Shown here piece after piece: positions 41,277 through 49,844 of a DNA stretch of 64,000 nucleotides (positions are counted from its first letter, which is position 1; the number at the start of each line of letters is the position of its first letter). The notes beneath the pieces were generated by a model. The model worked only from the letters and a program-made list of their open reading frames with translations, was not told where the DNA came from and searched no databases. Made by a program: the position numbers and the translations under genes. This DNA is from JBFWRI01 sp050248995 (lineage in GTDB: Bacteria > Pseudomonadota > Alphaproteobacteria > JAIXQD01), in the NCBI GenBank assembly GCA_050248995.1, contig JBFWRI010000001.1, forward strand, positions 102,431-166,430, written 5' to 3'.

Positions 41277-43196
41277 CTATACTCCCTGCGCACGGCGCTG
41301 GTTTTTAATATAAATCAGGGCTTCTGCCAGGCGGCGCTCCAACGGGTCAACCGATGAGATGTTGGGTTCTTGCCCACCGCTATTTTGCACGAAGCTCTTG
41401 ATTTTCGGCCACAGGAGCATCGCTTCTTCATCCGTCATCTGGATGCGCGTTGCCTCAATAGCCTCCTGAATAACTCTGAAAACCCGTGCCGTGACAGATT
41501 TTGAGAGAATTTCGAATGCTTTCTGGAATGGATTGATCTGGTCGATCAGGTCAATCTTCAAGTCGTCAATATTAATGAATTTACCTGCCATGCGGATAAA
41601 GCGCTGGTCGCCAGTTTCTTTGATTTCCGCGTTCTTGATTACGGAGTCGACAACCACATATTGACGGATTTCTTCAATCTCTTCATCGGACAGATCGGGA
41701 TATTTGATTTTGATGATCTTAGGGATCATGACCTTATTAATCACTTCTGGATCGACGTTGCCAGGCAGCGCCTTTACCATCTGATCATCCTGCAGGATGG
41801 TGGCTTTCAGGTCGTTCAGATCAGCTTCGATAATATCTTTGACCCGCTTGGAGCTTGGCTCTTTAAAGCCTCGGATTTTGATTTCCCCAGGCTCAGCCTC
41901 ATCATCGTCAGACATCTTGGTCTTGAATTTGAAATTCGGCGCTAAAACCTGCTCCATCAACAGCGAACAGGTAATGGCTTTCAGCATATTGTTCACGGAC
42001 AGTGTGACAACATCATCCGTGGCATCGGGCTGAGCGATGAGATTGGTGAATTGGGCATGGGTTTTATTGGCGCTATCGCGGGTGCAACGGCCAATGATCT
42101 GAATGACCTCCGTCAGGGAGCCGCGATATCCCACCGTCAGGGCATGTTCACAGTACGGCCAGTCAAAGCCTTCCTTAGCCATGCCCAAGGCTATAATTAA
42201 ATCCATGTCGGCAGGGGATTTGATCCCACGCAGATATTCCACGACACGGTCACGGCCATTTTCTTCCACTAGGTTTGCGACCTTAAGGATTTTGCCATCG
42301 GCACGGCGTTTTAACGAAATGATCCCTGTGGCAGGGTCTTGGCTGACCACGTCACCGATTTTATCCAGGATGGTATCGACTTCCTGATATTTATCTTTCG
42401 TGGATTCACCTGCGTTGACGTTGGGGATGTGCAGGATCGTTTTCTTATCGGTATCAAGGATTTCATCAATCGCGCTGGTATAACGCCCCTGATAAAAATG
42501 ATAACCAATGCCTAATGATTTCAGATGATCGTAGCCATTGAGCTGCTCGTAATAGTTATAGGTGACCTTGGTAAACTTGGCTTCGTCTTCCGGCATCAGA
42601 ACGGGAACACCGTCACCACGGAAATATGATCCTGTCATGGCGACAACATGGGCATTGGTTTTGGTCATGATGGAATGCAGCAGGCTGCCTAAACGGCTGT
42701 TTTCCTTGTCGGCAGACACATGGTGGAATTCGTCAATGGCCAGGAGCGTGTCATTGAATTTGGCTTCATCCAGCTCCTCAAAGGCAAAGCGAAGCGTTGC
42801 GTGGGTGCAAATCAGGATGCGTTCATCACTGTCCAGGAATCGTTTGAAGGCTTGGACTTTGCTTTTATCGCCGCCTGGCGTGCAAAGGTTATATTCATCA
42901 TTTGGCTCCCAGTTTGCAAAGAATCCATGCGACATGAGGTCGGTGGGGCCGAATGAGCCGCCAATAGACCGTTCAGGAACAGCAACGATGGCTTTTTTAA
43001 TGCCCTGTTTGTACAGCTTGTCCAAGGCAATAAACATAAGCGCCCGCGATTTACCAGATGCGGGTGGCGCTTTCAGAAGGAGGTATTGTGCATCACGCGC
43101 GGAATAGGCACGTTCCTGCATTTCGCGCATGCCCATGGTATTGGTGCTGGTGCTTTCGCCTGTCTGGGCATATGTGACGTCTACGATATTGGGCAT
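41277..43196 (-). CDS. SF2 helicase (DEAD/DEAH type) of the island system
   Basis: A 639-residue helicase. Walker A is APPASGKS at residues 43-50. The Walker B box is DEFHH at 155-159 (a DEFH variant of DEAH). Motif III is MTGSYFRGD, and the second RecA lobe shows LIIALGMAKEGFDWPYC and QIIGRCTRD (motif VI, with both arginines). The C-terminal 220 residues are helical and unique. The family resembles the restriction-type III/I translocases. It overlaps nothing but lies one base after the nuclease gene. In this operon it is the likely motor for DNA tracking or unwinding. Confidence 0.88.
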   Translation of the reverse strand: MPNIVDVTYAQTGESTSTNTMGMREMQERAYSARDAQYLLLKAPPASGKSRALMFIALDKLYKQGIKKAIVAVPERSIGGSFGPTDLMSHGFFANWEPNDEYNLCTPGGDKSKVQAFKRFLDSDERILICTHATLRFAFEELDEAKFNDTLLAIDEFHHVSADKENSRLGSLLHSIMTKTNAHVVAMTGSYFRGDGVPVLMPEDEAKFTKVTYNYYEQLNGYDHLKSLGIGYHFYQGRYTSAIDEILDTDKKTILHIPNVNAGESTKDKYQEVDTILDKIGDVVSQDPATGIISLKRRADGKILKVANLVEENGRDRVVEYLRGIKSPADMDLIIALGMAKEGFDWPYCEHALTVGYRGSLTEVIQIIGRCTRDSANKTHAQFTNLIAQPDATDDVVTLSVNNMLKAITCSLLMEQVLAPNFKFKTKMSDDDEAEPGEIKIRGFKEPSSKRVKDIIEADLNDLKATILQDDQMVKALPGNVDPEVINKVMIPKIIKIKYPDLSDEEIEEIRQYVVVDSVIKNAEIKETGDQRFIRMAGKFINIDDLKIDLIDQINPFQKAFEILSKSVTARVFRVIQEAIEATRIQMTDEEAMLLWPKIKSFVQNSGGQEPNISSVDPLERRLAEALIYIKNQRRAQGV

Positions 43197-43197
43197 T

Positions 43198-44046
43198 TTA
43201 GTATTCCTTCCTTTCGCCAGAGGTCATTACGACGAATTTACCAGTCTGACCGTTGATATATTCCATGACTGCCAGCACATAATCCTCAAAATCTATGCTG
43301 AAACCTTGAGTGGATGTTGGCGGTTTTAAATAGCCAATTTTTACCTTATCGACTTTAATGAGTTCGCTGCCAAATTGCACCCAGCCGTCTTCAAAGTCTT
43401 TTTCCCAGAAATGCGCTCCGACACCCTTATTCTCAAAAAAGTCATTTTGCTCCAAATCCAGCAGCGTATGCTTGAAGCCAGTTTTCTTGTCCTCAATGAT
43501 GATTAAATTATTTTGCGAGGATGATGTTTTCTGTCCTTGCTCATAACCGTTATCGGCAGCCCATTCTTTGTTGACACGGGTCTCAAAGCTCATTGTTCTG
43601 CATGGTTCTAGCACATGGATATTGATAGCGATGGTTTTTATATAGCCATCCCAATCTGCGGCTTCATGCTCACGCATCACCAGCAGATCGATATTATCGG
43701 CGCTGGCTTCCGCAATGGCGTTTTGTGAATATCCCTTTTTCGTGACCATCAAGCCTTTAAGGCCACTGATGTCTGATATTTTGCGGGCAAAATCCCGCAC
43801 GCCTGGGATGTCGACATTCTTATTGTAATTGCGGCATTCAATAGCGACGCTGTTTTTGATACCCGCAACGGTATATTCCCAATAAATATCAATTTCCGCA
43901 GGCGTGCCGCTTTTGGATGTGATCTTTTTCCTTCTTTCAAGGGTCACATGGCCGATATTGCCGTTGCGGCGCTCGGCTTCAAGGATCGCCTTATAAACGG
44001 TCTCTACAAAATCTTCATAGCTTTTTCCGGCATCATAATTGCTCAT
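43198..44046 (-). CDS. Mrr-like restriction endonuclease
   Basis: A 282-residue protein. Residues 1-125 form an Mrr-type nuclease fold: KSYEDFVETVYKAILEAERR, then EIDIYWEYTVAG and VAIECRNYNKNVDIPGVRDF, and LMVTKKGYSQNAIAEASADN. The usual D...ExK core reads Asp53 and Glu70-Cys-Arg72, so Lys is replaced by Arg; this may lower or alter activity. The remaining part is a beta-rich unknown domain (FSIDFEDYVLAVMEYINGQT). It overlaps the upstream gene by 4 bases and lies one base before the helicase gene. Confidence 0.8.
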   Translation of the reverse strand: MSNYDAGKSYEDFVETVYKAILEAERRNGNIGHVTLERRKKITSKSGTPAEIDIYWEYTVAGIKNSVAIECRNYNKNVDIPGVRDFARKISDISGLKGLMVTKKGYSQNAIAEASADNIDLLVMREHEAADWDGYIKTIAINIHVLEPCRTMSFETRVNKEWAADNGYEQGQKTSSSQNNLIIIEDKKTGFKHTLLDLEQNDFFENKGVGAHFWEKDFEDGWVQFGSELIKVDKVKIGYLKPPTSTQGFSIDFEDYVLAVMEYINGQTGKFVVMTSGERKEY

Positions 44047-44519
44047 TGCGCAGCCTCCTGTGGAGGTTGTTCAACGGCCTGTACGATTCTTGAATATGCA
44101 TCCTGTGCGATATCGGAGAAAACCTTTGTCCCCATAAATAACCCAATGACGGATATAACAATTGCTATGATTGCCATGATCTTTGTGTGGCGCAGCTCTT
44201 TCTGATCATCTTCCATCTGCGCCAAAATCGCGCACAGGTACGGATAATTGATGCAATGCTTAACCCCTCCAACTTCAAAAGCGAAGAATTCAACCTTTGA
44301 ACCATCATCCTGTTTATAGGAGTGTTTTTTATTGAGGTGGAAATTTAGGCGCTGGAAAACCATTTCAGCGTCAACCTTCATTTCCTGTGCCACGCGCTCG
44401 CAGTCAATGGGAACATAAAAGCGTGTTTTATCGTTCCTGTTACTGATGAAATCGTTTTCATACAGGGATTGGAGGGCGGTCAACAGTTCTAAATCTGTGA
44501 AGCAGAGCTTATTTCTCAT
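44043..44519 (-). CDS. Membrane-anchored small protein with a winged-helix-like start
   Basis: A 158-residue protein. The first 110 residues look like a winged-helix domain (LCFTDLELLTALQSLYEND, IDCERVAQEMKVDAEMVFQR, VGGVKHCINYPYLCAILAQM). Residues 111-132 (KIMAIIAIVISVIGLFMGTK) form one transmembrane helix. A 26-residue Gln/Ala-rich tail follows. I do not recognise a family. It overlaps both its neighbours by 4 bases, so it belongs to the system. A membrane anchor in a restriction-like operon is unusual and could act as a sensor or effector. Confidence 0.65.
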   Translation of the reverse strand: MRNKLCFTDLELLTALQSLYENDFISNRNDKTRFYVPIDCERVAQEMKVDAEMVFQRLNFHLNKKHSYKQDDGSKVEFFAFEVGGVKHCINYPYLCAILAQMEDDQKELRHTKIMAIIAIVISVIGLFMGTKVFSDIAQDAYSRIVQAVEQPPQEAAQ

Positions 44520-47188
44520 AGCAGCTCCCCTTGTGGGTTCTGACCTGAGATCATTGCCTCATAAAGTTTGAAGAGGTATTCCAGACGCTCTTCATCGCTT
44601 GCAAATGGACGGGATCGGTAGCAACGCTCAACAGCAATATCAAGATTGCGATGCGCGTCTCTCAAACCCTCTGGCATATCCTCTGGATTGTATAGTTGTG
44701 CCATAGTTTTTTCAGAGGAGCGTTCGCGCTCTTCAAGAACATTGAACACGTTCTGTGTGATAGATTCTTTTTGTTTTGTTGTTAAAGGTGGTACTGGGAA
44801 TGTGTTGTAGCACACAGCAACCGAATATCTGATGCTTGTACCAAGGTATCCGCCTATCGCTTTGACCCAGACATTGTGCAATTTTGAGGAAAGCAGGCCG
44901 AATAAATATGCTTCCGCACCATATATTGCATTTGCAGCATTTGAAATGACGGTTCCTTTATCAAGAAATCCGATGGGTATATATTCTCTCAACTCGGAAG
45001 ATGTTGCAGGAACAATAATTGCAGAGCTTTCTTGAAGGCAGCGCTGTGCAAATTTATGCGGGATCGTAGCATATGCATTGGTAGTTTTTGCTTTAGAAGA
45101 AACCCTAAAGTCATATACATTTTTTATTCTATCCGCGATTGGTTGAATGGCCCTGGCTTTGTCAAGGTTCTTATCCTCAATCCACAAACACCAGCGTTCT
45201 TCCCCCCTTATAAATTCCTGGGAGCCGTAAATTCTCCTGAAAAATTCCTTTGATTGAGGGTATGCTTTGAGGATTGCGGCTCTTTCCTCTGGAGAGAGGA
45301 TCAGGTGGCCACCATCCCGCGCCATGTTGCCAATAACCATTTTAGGCAATTCTGATATCGATTCAGATACGCCTTCTACGATAATCGTTTTCCCTGCGCT
45401 TAGGTAAGGCGTTATATTTTTGACAATTCTTAGCGACTCTTCATTTCCAAACAATTTTTTATCGCTAGTTGTAATCCCGTTCCAAACTCCAATGATGACA
45501 CAAACAATGCCTGCATTATGCTTGGCATTATTTGTCCATCTGAAGGGCTGATAGGCAAAAAATATCTCTTGGTCGTTATTAAAGACATATGGCCAAACAA
45601 AAGATACTTGCTCGCCCTGTGCGATGGAACTCGTAGTTACAAAAGCAAATCTAGAATTGGCATCTTTTATATAGTCAGAAGCCTTGATTATCCAACAGCA
45701 GACATAGTCTGAATCTTTATATTCTGGCCTTCCTTCAAACACCCTGCAAATATCTTCTTTCTGCTCGGTGTTTTGGTTTCTGGCTCCCAAATATGGAGGA
45801 TTGCCCAACACATATATTTCTGCGTTTTTTTCTTTGGGGCAAACGTCTTCCCAATTCAAACGCGCAGCATTGCCATGTGTGATATTTCCACCCTCTCTCA
45901 AAGGAAGCGAGGGGTTGGCTTTTCCGAATATTTCTTTGAATTTTACGTTCATCTGGTGTTCGGCCAGCCAGAGTGACAGAATAGCAACCTCATGCGCGAA
46001 ATCATCCAGCTCGATGCCGTAAAATTGAGAGAGCTTGATGCGAGACAAGGGAAGTTGCGGGGTGGAGCTTAACCGATTAATGCGTTGGAAGATATCAATT
46101 TCAAGTTTACGCAATTCTTTATAGGCAATAATTAAAAAATTGCCGGAACCACACGCAGGGTCAAAAACACGAACACGTTCAAGACGCGCCAGAAGTTGCT
46201 CTAACTTACCTTTATTGTCGTGATGTTTTTCAAATTCCTCTTTCATCTCGTTGAGAAAGAGTGGCTCTATCACCTTCATGATGTTGGGGACGGAGGTGTA
46301 ATGCATCCCCATGCCGCCACGCTGGTCGGGATGAACCACGGCTTGAATCATGGAACCAAAGATATCGGGATTGATAGCCGACCAATCCAACTCACCACAT
46401 TCCAGCAACATCTTGCGTGACCGGCGTGAGAATTTAGGCGCAGAATATCTGTGACCAAACAGCCCGCCGTTCACATATTGAAAATCCTTCAAATATTGAG
46501 GTTCATTGGTTCTGTGTTCGGTATTGAGAATTTCAAACAGGCGATTCAGATAGATATCTAGATCACTGCCATCATCCTGGGTATGGGATGCAATAGAGCC
46601 GGTGAATAAACCTTTATTGAAGATATCCGTATCTTCGGCGAAGAAGCAAAATAACAGCCGCGATAAAAATACGTTAAGACTGTGGAGTTCTTCTGGTTTC
46701 TTGAACGAATTATCCTTCAAGATTTCATCATACAGCCGCGCCATGCGCTCCGCTGCTTTAACATCAGCAGGGTTTTCCGTTTTAAGTTGAGCTTTTTCCA
46801 TGCCTGCCCATGGCAAGAAAAAGTCGAAATGCTTGGTGATTTCATGGATAGAAATATCAAGCGTATCTTCTGTTTTTGTATCAATTGCGAGGATCGTTTT
46901 ATAATCCGTGACAATGATAAAACGTGGATCGTGACGGAAGGTCTCTTCTGTTTTGCGCAGCATATCAATATTGCTGTGCAGATCACTATTCGCAATGGCC
47001 TGGAAAAACAGCTTCTTTTTTAAGATAATCTGTCCATCTTTTTTCGACAGGTTGCGATTACCTTTTTTCAAAAGGGTAATTGTGTTTTTGGGAAGGCCAT
47101 ATGCCAACAGCAAGTCATACATAAACTCTTCTTCTGAAAAGTTTTGCAGGAGCTTTTGTAAGTTATTTTCTATTTGGGCAATATTCAT
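44516..47188 (-). CDS. MmeI-like DNA methyltransferase without an evident nuclease site
   Basis: An 890-residue protein with the architecture of the MmeI/type IIL group. The N-terminal 130 residues include PRFIIVTDYKTILAIDTKTE, where MmeI has its D...ExK nuclease, but no clear catalytic set is visible. A helical spacer follows (about 170-300). The methyltransferase core has DPACGSGNF at 343-351 (motif I) and NPPY at 463-466 (motif IV). The C-terminal 350 residues carry the target-recognition part (IVPATSSELREYIPIGFLDK). It likely marks self DNA by N6-adenine methylation. It overlaps the Fic gene and the small membrane gene by 4 bases each. Confidence 0.88.
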   Translation of the reverse strand: MNIAQIENNLQKLLQNFSEEEFMYDLLLAYGLPKNTITLLKKGNRNLSKKDGQIILKKKLFFQAIANSDLHSNIDMLRKTEETFRHDPRFIIVTDYKTILAIDTKTEDTLDISIHEITKHFDFFLPWAGMEKAQLKTENPADVKAAERMARLYDEILKDNSFKKPEELHSLNVFLSRLLFCFFAEDTDIFNKGLFTGSIASHTQDDGSDLDIYLNRLFEILNTEHRTNEPQYLKDFQYVNGGLFGHRYSAPKFSRRSRKMLLECGELDWSAINPDIFGSMIQAVVHPDQRGGMGMHYTSVPNIMKVIEPLFLNEMKEEFEKHHDNKGKLEQLLARLERVRVFDPACGSGNFLIIAYKELRKLEIDIFQRINRLSSTPQLPLSRIKLSQFYGIELDDFAHEVAILSLWLAEHQMNVKFKEIFGKANPSLPLREGGNITHGNAARLNWEDVCPKEKNAEIYVLGNPPYLGARNQNTEQKEDICRVFEGRPEYKDSDYVCCWIIKASDYIKDANSRFAFVTTSSIAQGEQVSFVWPYVFNNDQEIFFAYQPFRWTNNAKHNAGIVCVIIGVWNGITTSDKKLFGNEESLRIVKNITPYLSAGKTIIVEGVSESISELPKMVIGNMARDGGHLILSPEERAAILKAYPQSKEFFRRIYGSQEFIRGEERWCLWIEDKNLDKARAIQPIADRIKNVYDFRVSSKAKTTNAYATIPHKFAQRCLQESSAIIVPATSSELREYIPIGFLDKGTVISNAANAIYGAEAYLFGLLSSKLHNVWVKAIGGYLGTSIRYSVAVCYNTFPVPPLTTKQKESITQNVFNVLEERERSSEKTMAQLYNPEDMPEGLRDAHRNLDIAVERCYRSRPFASDEERLEYLFKLYEAMISGQNPQGELL

Positions 47189-48372
47189 TTCAAAGGCTCC
47201 GTTCCTGCAGCCAGGATGTCTAGATAATTTGTATAGGCAAATAAGCGATTACGCGCTTGCCCTGTCAGCTCTTTCAGGACGCCGATCTCCTCCAGTTTGG
47301 CCACGGTATTCGTGATGGTGGGGACGGAAATATCCAGCTCTTTTGCAGCTTTGGTCAAAGAGAGATACGGCTTTTTAACCAGATAGCTGTGGACTTTCAG
47401 CGCCGTCGGTGCGGCTTTGCCGATTTGGCCGATCCGCACACGGTCTTTATCAAGAAGCTCAATGATTTTCTTTGCGTCTTCTGCTGCTTGGGTGGCTGTT
47501 TCCGTCACACCATCCAGGAAGAATTCGCACCAGCGTTCCCAATCACCTTTAAGTCGTACATCCTGCAGCAGGTCGTAATAGAGCTGGCGGTGTTCCTTGA
47601 AATGTAAGCTGAGATATAAAATCGGCTCGATCAGCACACCATCTGCACACAGCAGCAACGTGATCAGCAAGCGGCCAAGACGGCCATTGCCGTCTAGGAA
47701 CGGGTGGATTGTTTCAAATTGAACATGGAGCAGCGCCGCTTTAACAAGGGCGGGCATTTTCATTTCTTCGTCATGAGCGAATTTTTCCAAGTCGCTCATC
47801 AACTCATTGACCATTTCTGGCGGTGGCGGCACGAAACGCGCTTTGCCAGGGCGGATACCCCCGATCCAGTTTTGCGACCGGCGAAACTCCCCAGGCGCTT
47901 TATTGGAGCCACGCCCGCCGCGCAGCAGGATTTTGTGCATTTCACAGATCAGACGGACGGAAAGCGGGAAACCGCCCTTCATGCGTGCGAGGCCATGATT
48001 GAGCGCGGCTATATAATTTGAAACCTCTTCTACATCATCAACGGCAACGGCTGGCGCTTCATCGCTTTCATAAAGCAAGAGATCAGACAGAGAGGATTGC
48101 GTTCCCTCGATTTGTGACGAAACCAACGCTTCTTTGCGGACATACATATAAAGAAACAGGCTGATATCCGGCAGCAATTTGGCCAGACCGTCCAACGCGC
48201 CCAAGGCTTTCATGGCTTGGTCGAGGGATTTGTATAGGCGATCCATGTCCAGGGCAGGTGAAGGCGGCAAAGCCGCTGGCACATAGGATTTATATGCCTC
48301 CCCAGCAACGCTGCGAGGAACGTATGACCCCAATCTGGTGTTGTTTTCAGCCTTACCCACGGGCAGCCTCAT
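47185..48372 (-). CDS. Fic-domain protein with winged-helix C-terminus
   Basis: A 395-residue protein, first gene of the island operon. The Fic motif HPFLDGNGRLGR is at residues 223-234, complete, so AMP or UMP transfer is expected. The inhibitory motif SSQIEG at 85-90 (S/TxxxEG/N) lies N-terminal, which marks class II self-inhibited Fic. The C-terminal 70 residues form a winged helix (LTKAAKELDISVPTITNTVA), so it may bind DNA and regulate its own operon. The promoter region contains palindromes overlapping its start codon. It could be the sensor, regulator or a toxin of the system. Confidence 0.9.
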   Translation of the reverse strand: MRLPVGKAENNTRLGSYVPRSVAGEAYKSYVPAALPPSPALDMDRLYKSLDQAMKALGALDGLAKLLPDISLFLYMYVRKEALVSSQIEGTQSSLSDLLLYESDEAPAVAVDDVEEVSNYIAALNHGLARMKGGFPLSVRLICEMHKILLRGGRGSNKAPGEFRRSQNWIGGIRPGKARFVPPPPEMVNELMSDLEKFAHDEEMKMPALVKAALLHVQFETIHPFLDGNGRLGRLLITLLLCADGVLIEPILYLSLHFKEHRQLYYDLLQDVRLKGDWERWCEFFLDGVTETATQAAEDAKKIIELLDKDRVRIGQIGKAAPTALKVHSYLVKKPYLSLTKAAKELDISVPTITNTVAKLEEIGVLKELTGQARNRLFAYTNYLDILAAGTEPLK

Positions 48373-48553
48373 CCTTTAATATGAATTGACGTTATTAAAG
48401 GATAGTCGTTATTCCCTAAATAGTGAAGTCTTTTATTAAAGGGAAGAAGTTAAGAAATTAAGGTGTGTTGATTATGCCTCAGCCATTAAGATGATTGCCC
48501 GTTATTAATGGTTTGTCGGTTAAGCCTTAATAAGGCTAAATTTTATTAAGGCT
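48371..48553. promoter_or_regulatory. Palindromic operator array at the island operon promoter
   Basis: ATCCTTTAAT (48371-48380) and ATTAAAGGAT (48394-48403) form a perfect inverted repeat that overlaps the Fic start codon. Half sites ATTAAAGG or ATTAAGG recur at 48435, 48457 and 48545, and AGCCTTAATAAGGCT at 48523-48537 is a near-perfect palindrome. The area is AT-rich. It is a likely binding array for the Fic winged helix; this is inferred. Confidence 0.6.
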
Positions 48554-48568
48554 ACAGCCCAAGCATAC

Positions 48569-49492
48569 CTATGCATTCGCCTCTTTGCCGAGGGAGGCCA
48601 TATCAGCGAGTTTCTGGAATTGGGTCAGAATATCGGCATGGTGCTGGGCCAGATAACGGACAATCCGCGCATTCCCCATTAATGTGCCGAGATAGCCTCT
48701 GGCCAGGGTCAGATTTAGGACATCGCGCCCGTAATTCTCTTCAATCAGGCGGTATTCGCGCTGGAGGCTCTCCATTTCGCTTTCCATCCGCGCCATTTGC
48801 TCTTCATCCAAGCCGTTGACCTTCTTGGGTTTCTCAGGGTCAATCAGCTGATCCCTTGGCGTGGCCGCCAGCAGGGCGTTGGCGTAGGATTTGGAATAAA
48901 CCCCCGCATCATTCATCAAGGTGACGGCCTCGATCTGCCGGAAAGCCTTCATACGGCGCAGAATCGGGAATGTGGCCGTGGCCACCATTTTATCTTTCAG
49001 CAATTCAGCCGCCTCTGGGCATATCCCGACCAGAAGATCACGTTTACGGATGATGCTGCGGACATCGATATTAAGCGCCTGTGCGATCTTTTCTTCCGGC
49101 ACACCGCGCTCAATCGCCCGCAGGATCATGCGGTGTTCCTGCACGGTGGACAGGCGGTTGATATGCTTGTTGTAGGTGAAGGCCTCATCATCCGTGGAAA
49201 TCAGACATGTGACTTCCGTTTCGCCCATATCCTTGAGCGCTTCAAGGCGCATGTGACCGTCCAGCAAAATATAACGCGTTCTGGATTGCGGATCGCGGGA
49301 AACCACGGGTGGCTCGATAACGCCTACCTCACGGATGGACGCAGCGATCTGCAGGAATTTGGGGCTTTTGCGTGCTGCAGCGGAAACGATTTTCAGCGGG
49401 ATGACATTCTCAATCGCCAGGTCGATGGTGGCGCTATCAAAGCCAGCCTTAATTTCGGTCTTGGGAATACGTTGTTTCTTGCGCTCAGCCAT
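48569..49492 (-). CDS. RepB-type ParB family protein
   Basis: A 307-residue protein; the ATG at 49492 has AGGA eight bases upstream and is preferred to the one at 49510. The N-terminal ParB domain is seen in VIPLKIVSAAARKSPKF and GVIEPPVVSRDPQSRTRYIL followed by LDGHMRLEAL. A helix-turn-helix (EEKIAQALNIDVRSIIRKRD) and a RepB C-terminal-like domain (CPEAAELLKDKMVATATFPI, then AVTLMNDAGVYSKSYANALL) follow. Such genes accompany serine recombinases in alphaproteobacterial islands. It may stabilise or regulate the element; no ParA is present. Confidence 0.85.
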   Translation of the reverse strand: MAERKKQRIPKTEIKAGFDSATIDLAIENVIPLKIVSAAARKSPKFLQIAASIREVGVIEPPVVSRDPQSRTRYILLDGHMRLEALKDMGETEVTCLISTDDEAFTYNKHINRLSTVQEHRMILRAIERGVPEEKIAQALNIDVRSIIRKRDLLVGICPEAAELLKDKMVATATFPILRRMKAFRQIEAVTLMNDAGVYSKSYANALLAATPRDQLIDPEKPKKVNGLDEEQMARMESEMESLQREYRLIEENYGRDVLNLTLARGYLGTLMGNARIVRYLAQHHADILTQFQKLADMASLGKEANA

Positions 49493-49844
49493 GGCGACGT
49501 CCTTTCTCATCCATAAGGCCTGCCAGTGGCTTGGGGAATGTTGTCAGCCCCTCTGCACGGAGGAGCGTGTTGAAATTGTCATCCTTCAATAAATGGCGCA
49601 ATGCCTCGGTCACAAAGAGCAATCGGTTGGAAGCGACATCGGCCTTACGCGTCAGCAGGCGTTTCCCCACAGCGCCGGAACGGCACGGCGTGACGGTGAT
49701 GGGGCGTTTCAATCCCACTTGCGTCATGTTGGTGGCGATATCGTGGAAAACCTTCTGATTGCGCACACGAGGGTTGAGGATGTTGACCTTCTCAATTGGG
49801 ATCAGCTTGATCTCGGAGGCGCGTTTGCCTTTTTTCTGGTTCAT
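49485..49844 (-). CDS. Internally deleted ParB/RepB protein
   Basis: A 119-residue frame that joins two distant parts of a ParB-type protein. Residues 1-57 are the family's start (IPIEKVNILNPRVRNQKVF, then DIATNMTQVGLKRPITVTP). After SGAVGK the frame continues LLTRKADVASNRLLFVTEAL, HLLKDDNFNTLLRAEGL, which resembles the C-terminal end of RepB-like proteins. The usual GxGR...E core and helix-turn-helix in between, about 150-180 residues, are missing. The frame is intact, and both ends overlap neighbours. It is probably non-functional or a dominant-negative partner. Confidence 0.6.
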   Translation of the reverse strand: MNQKKGKRASEIKLIPIEKVNILNPRVRNQKVFHDIATNMTQVGLKRPITVTPCRSGAVGKRLLTRKADVASNRLLFVTEALRHLLKDDNFNTLLRAEGLTTFPKPLAGLMDEKGRRHG

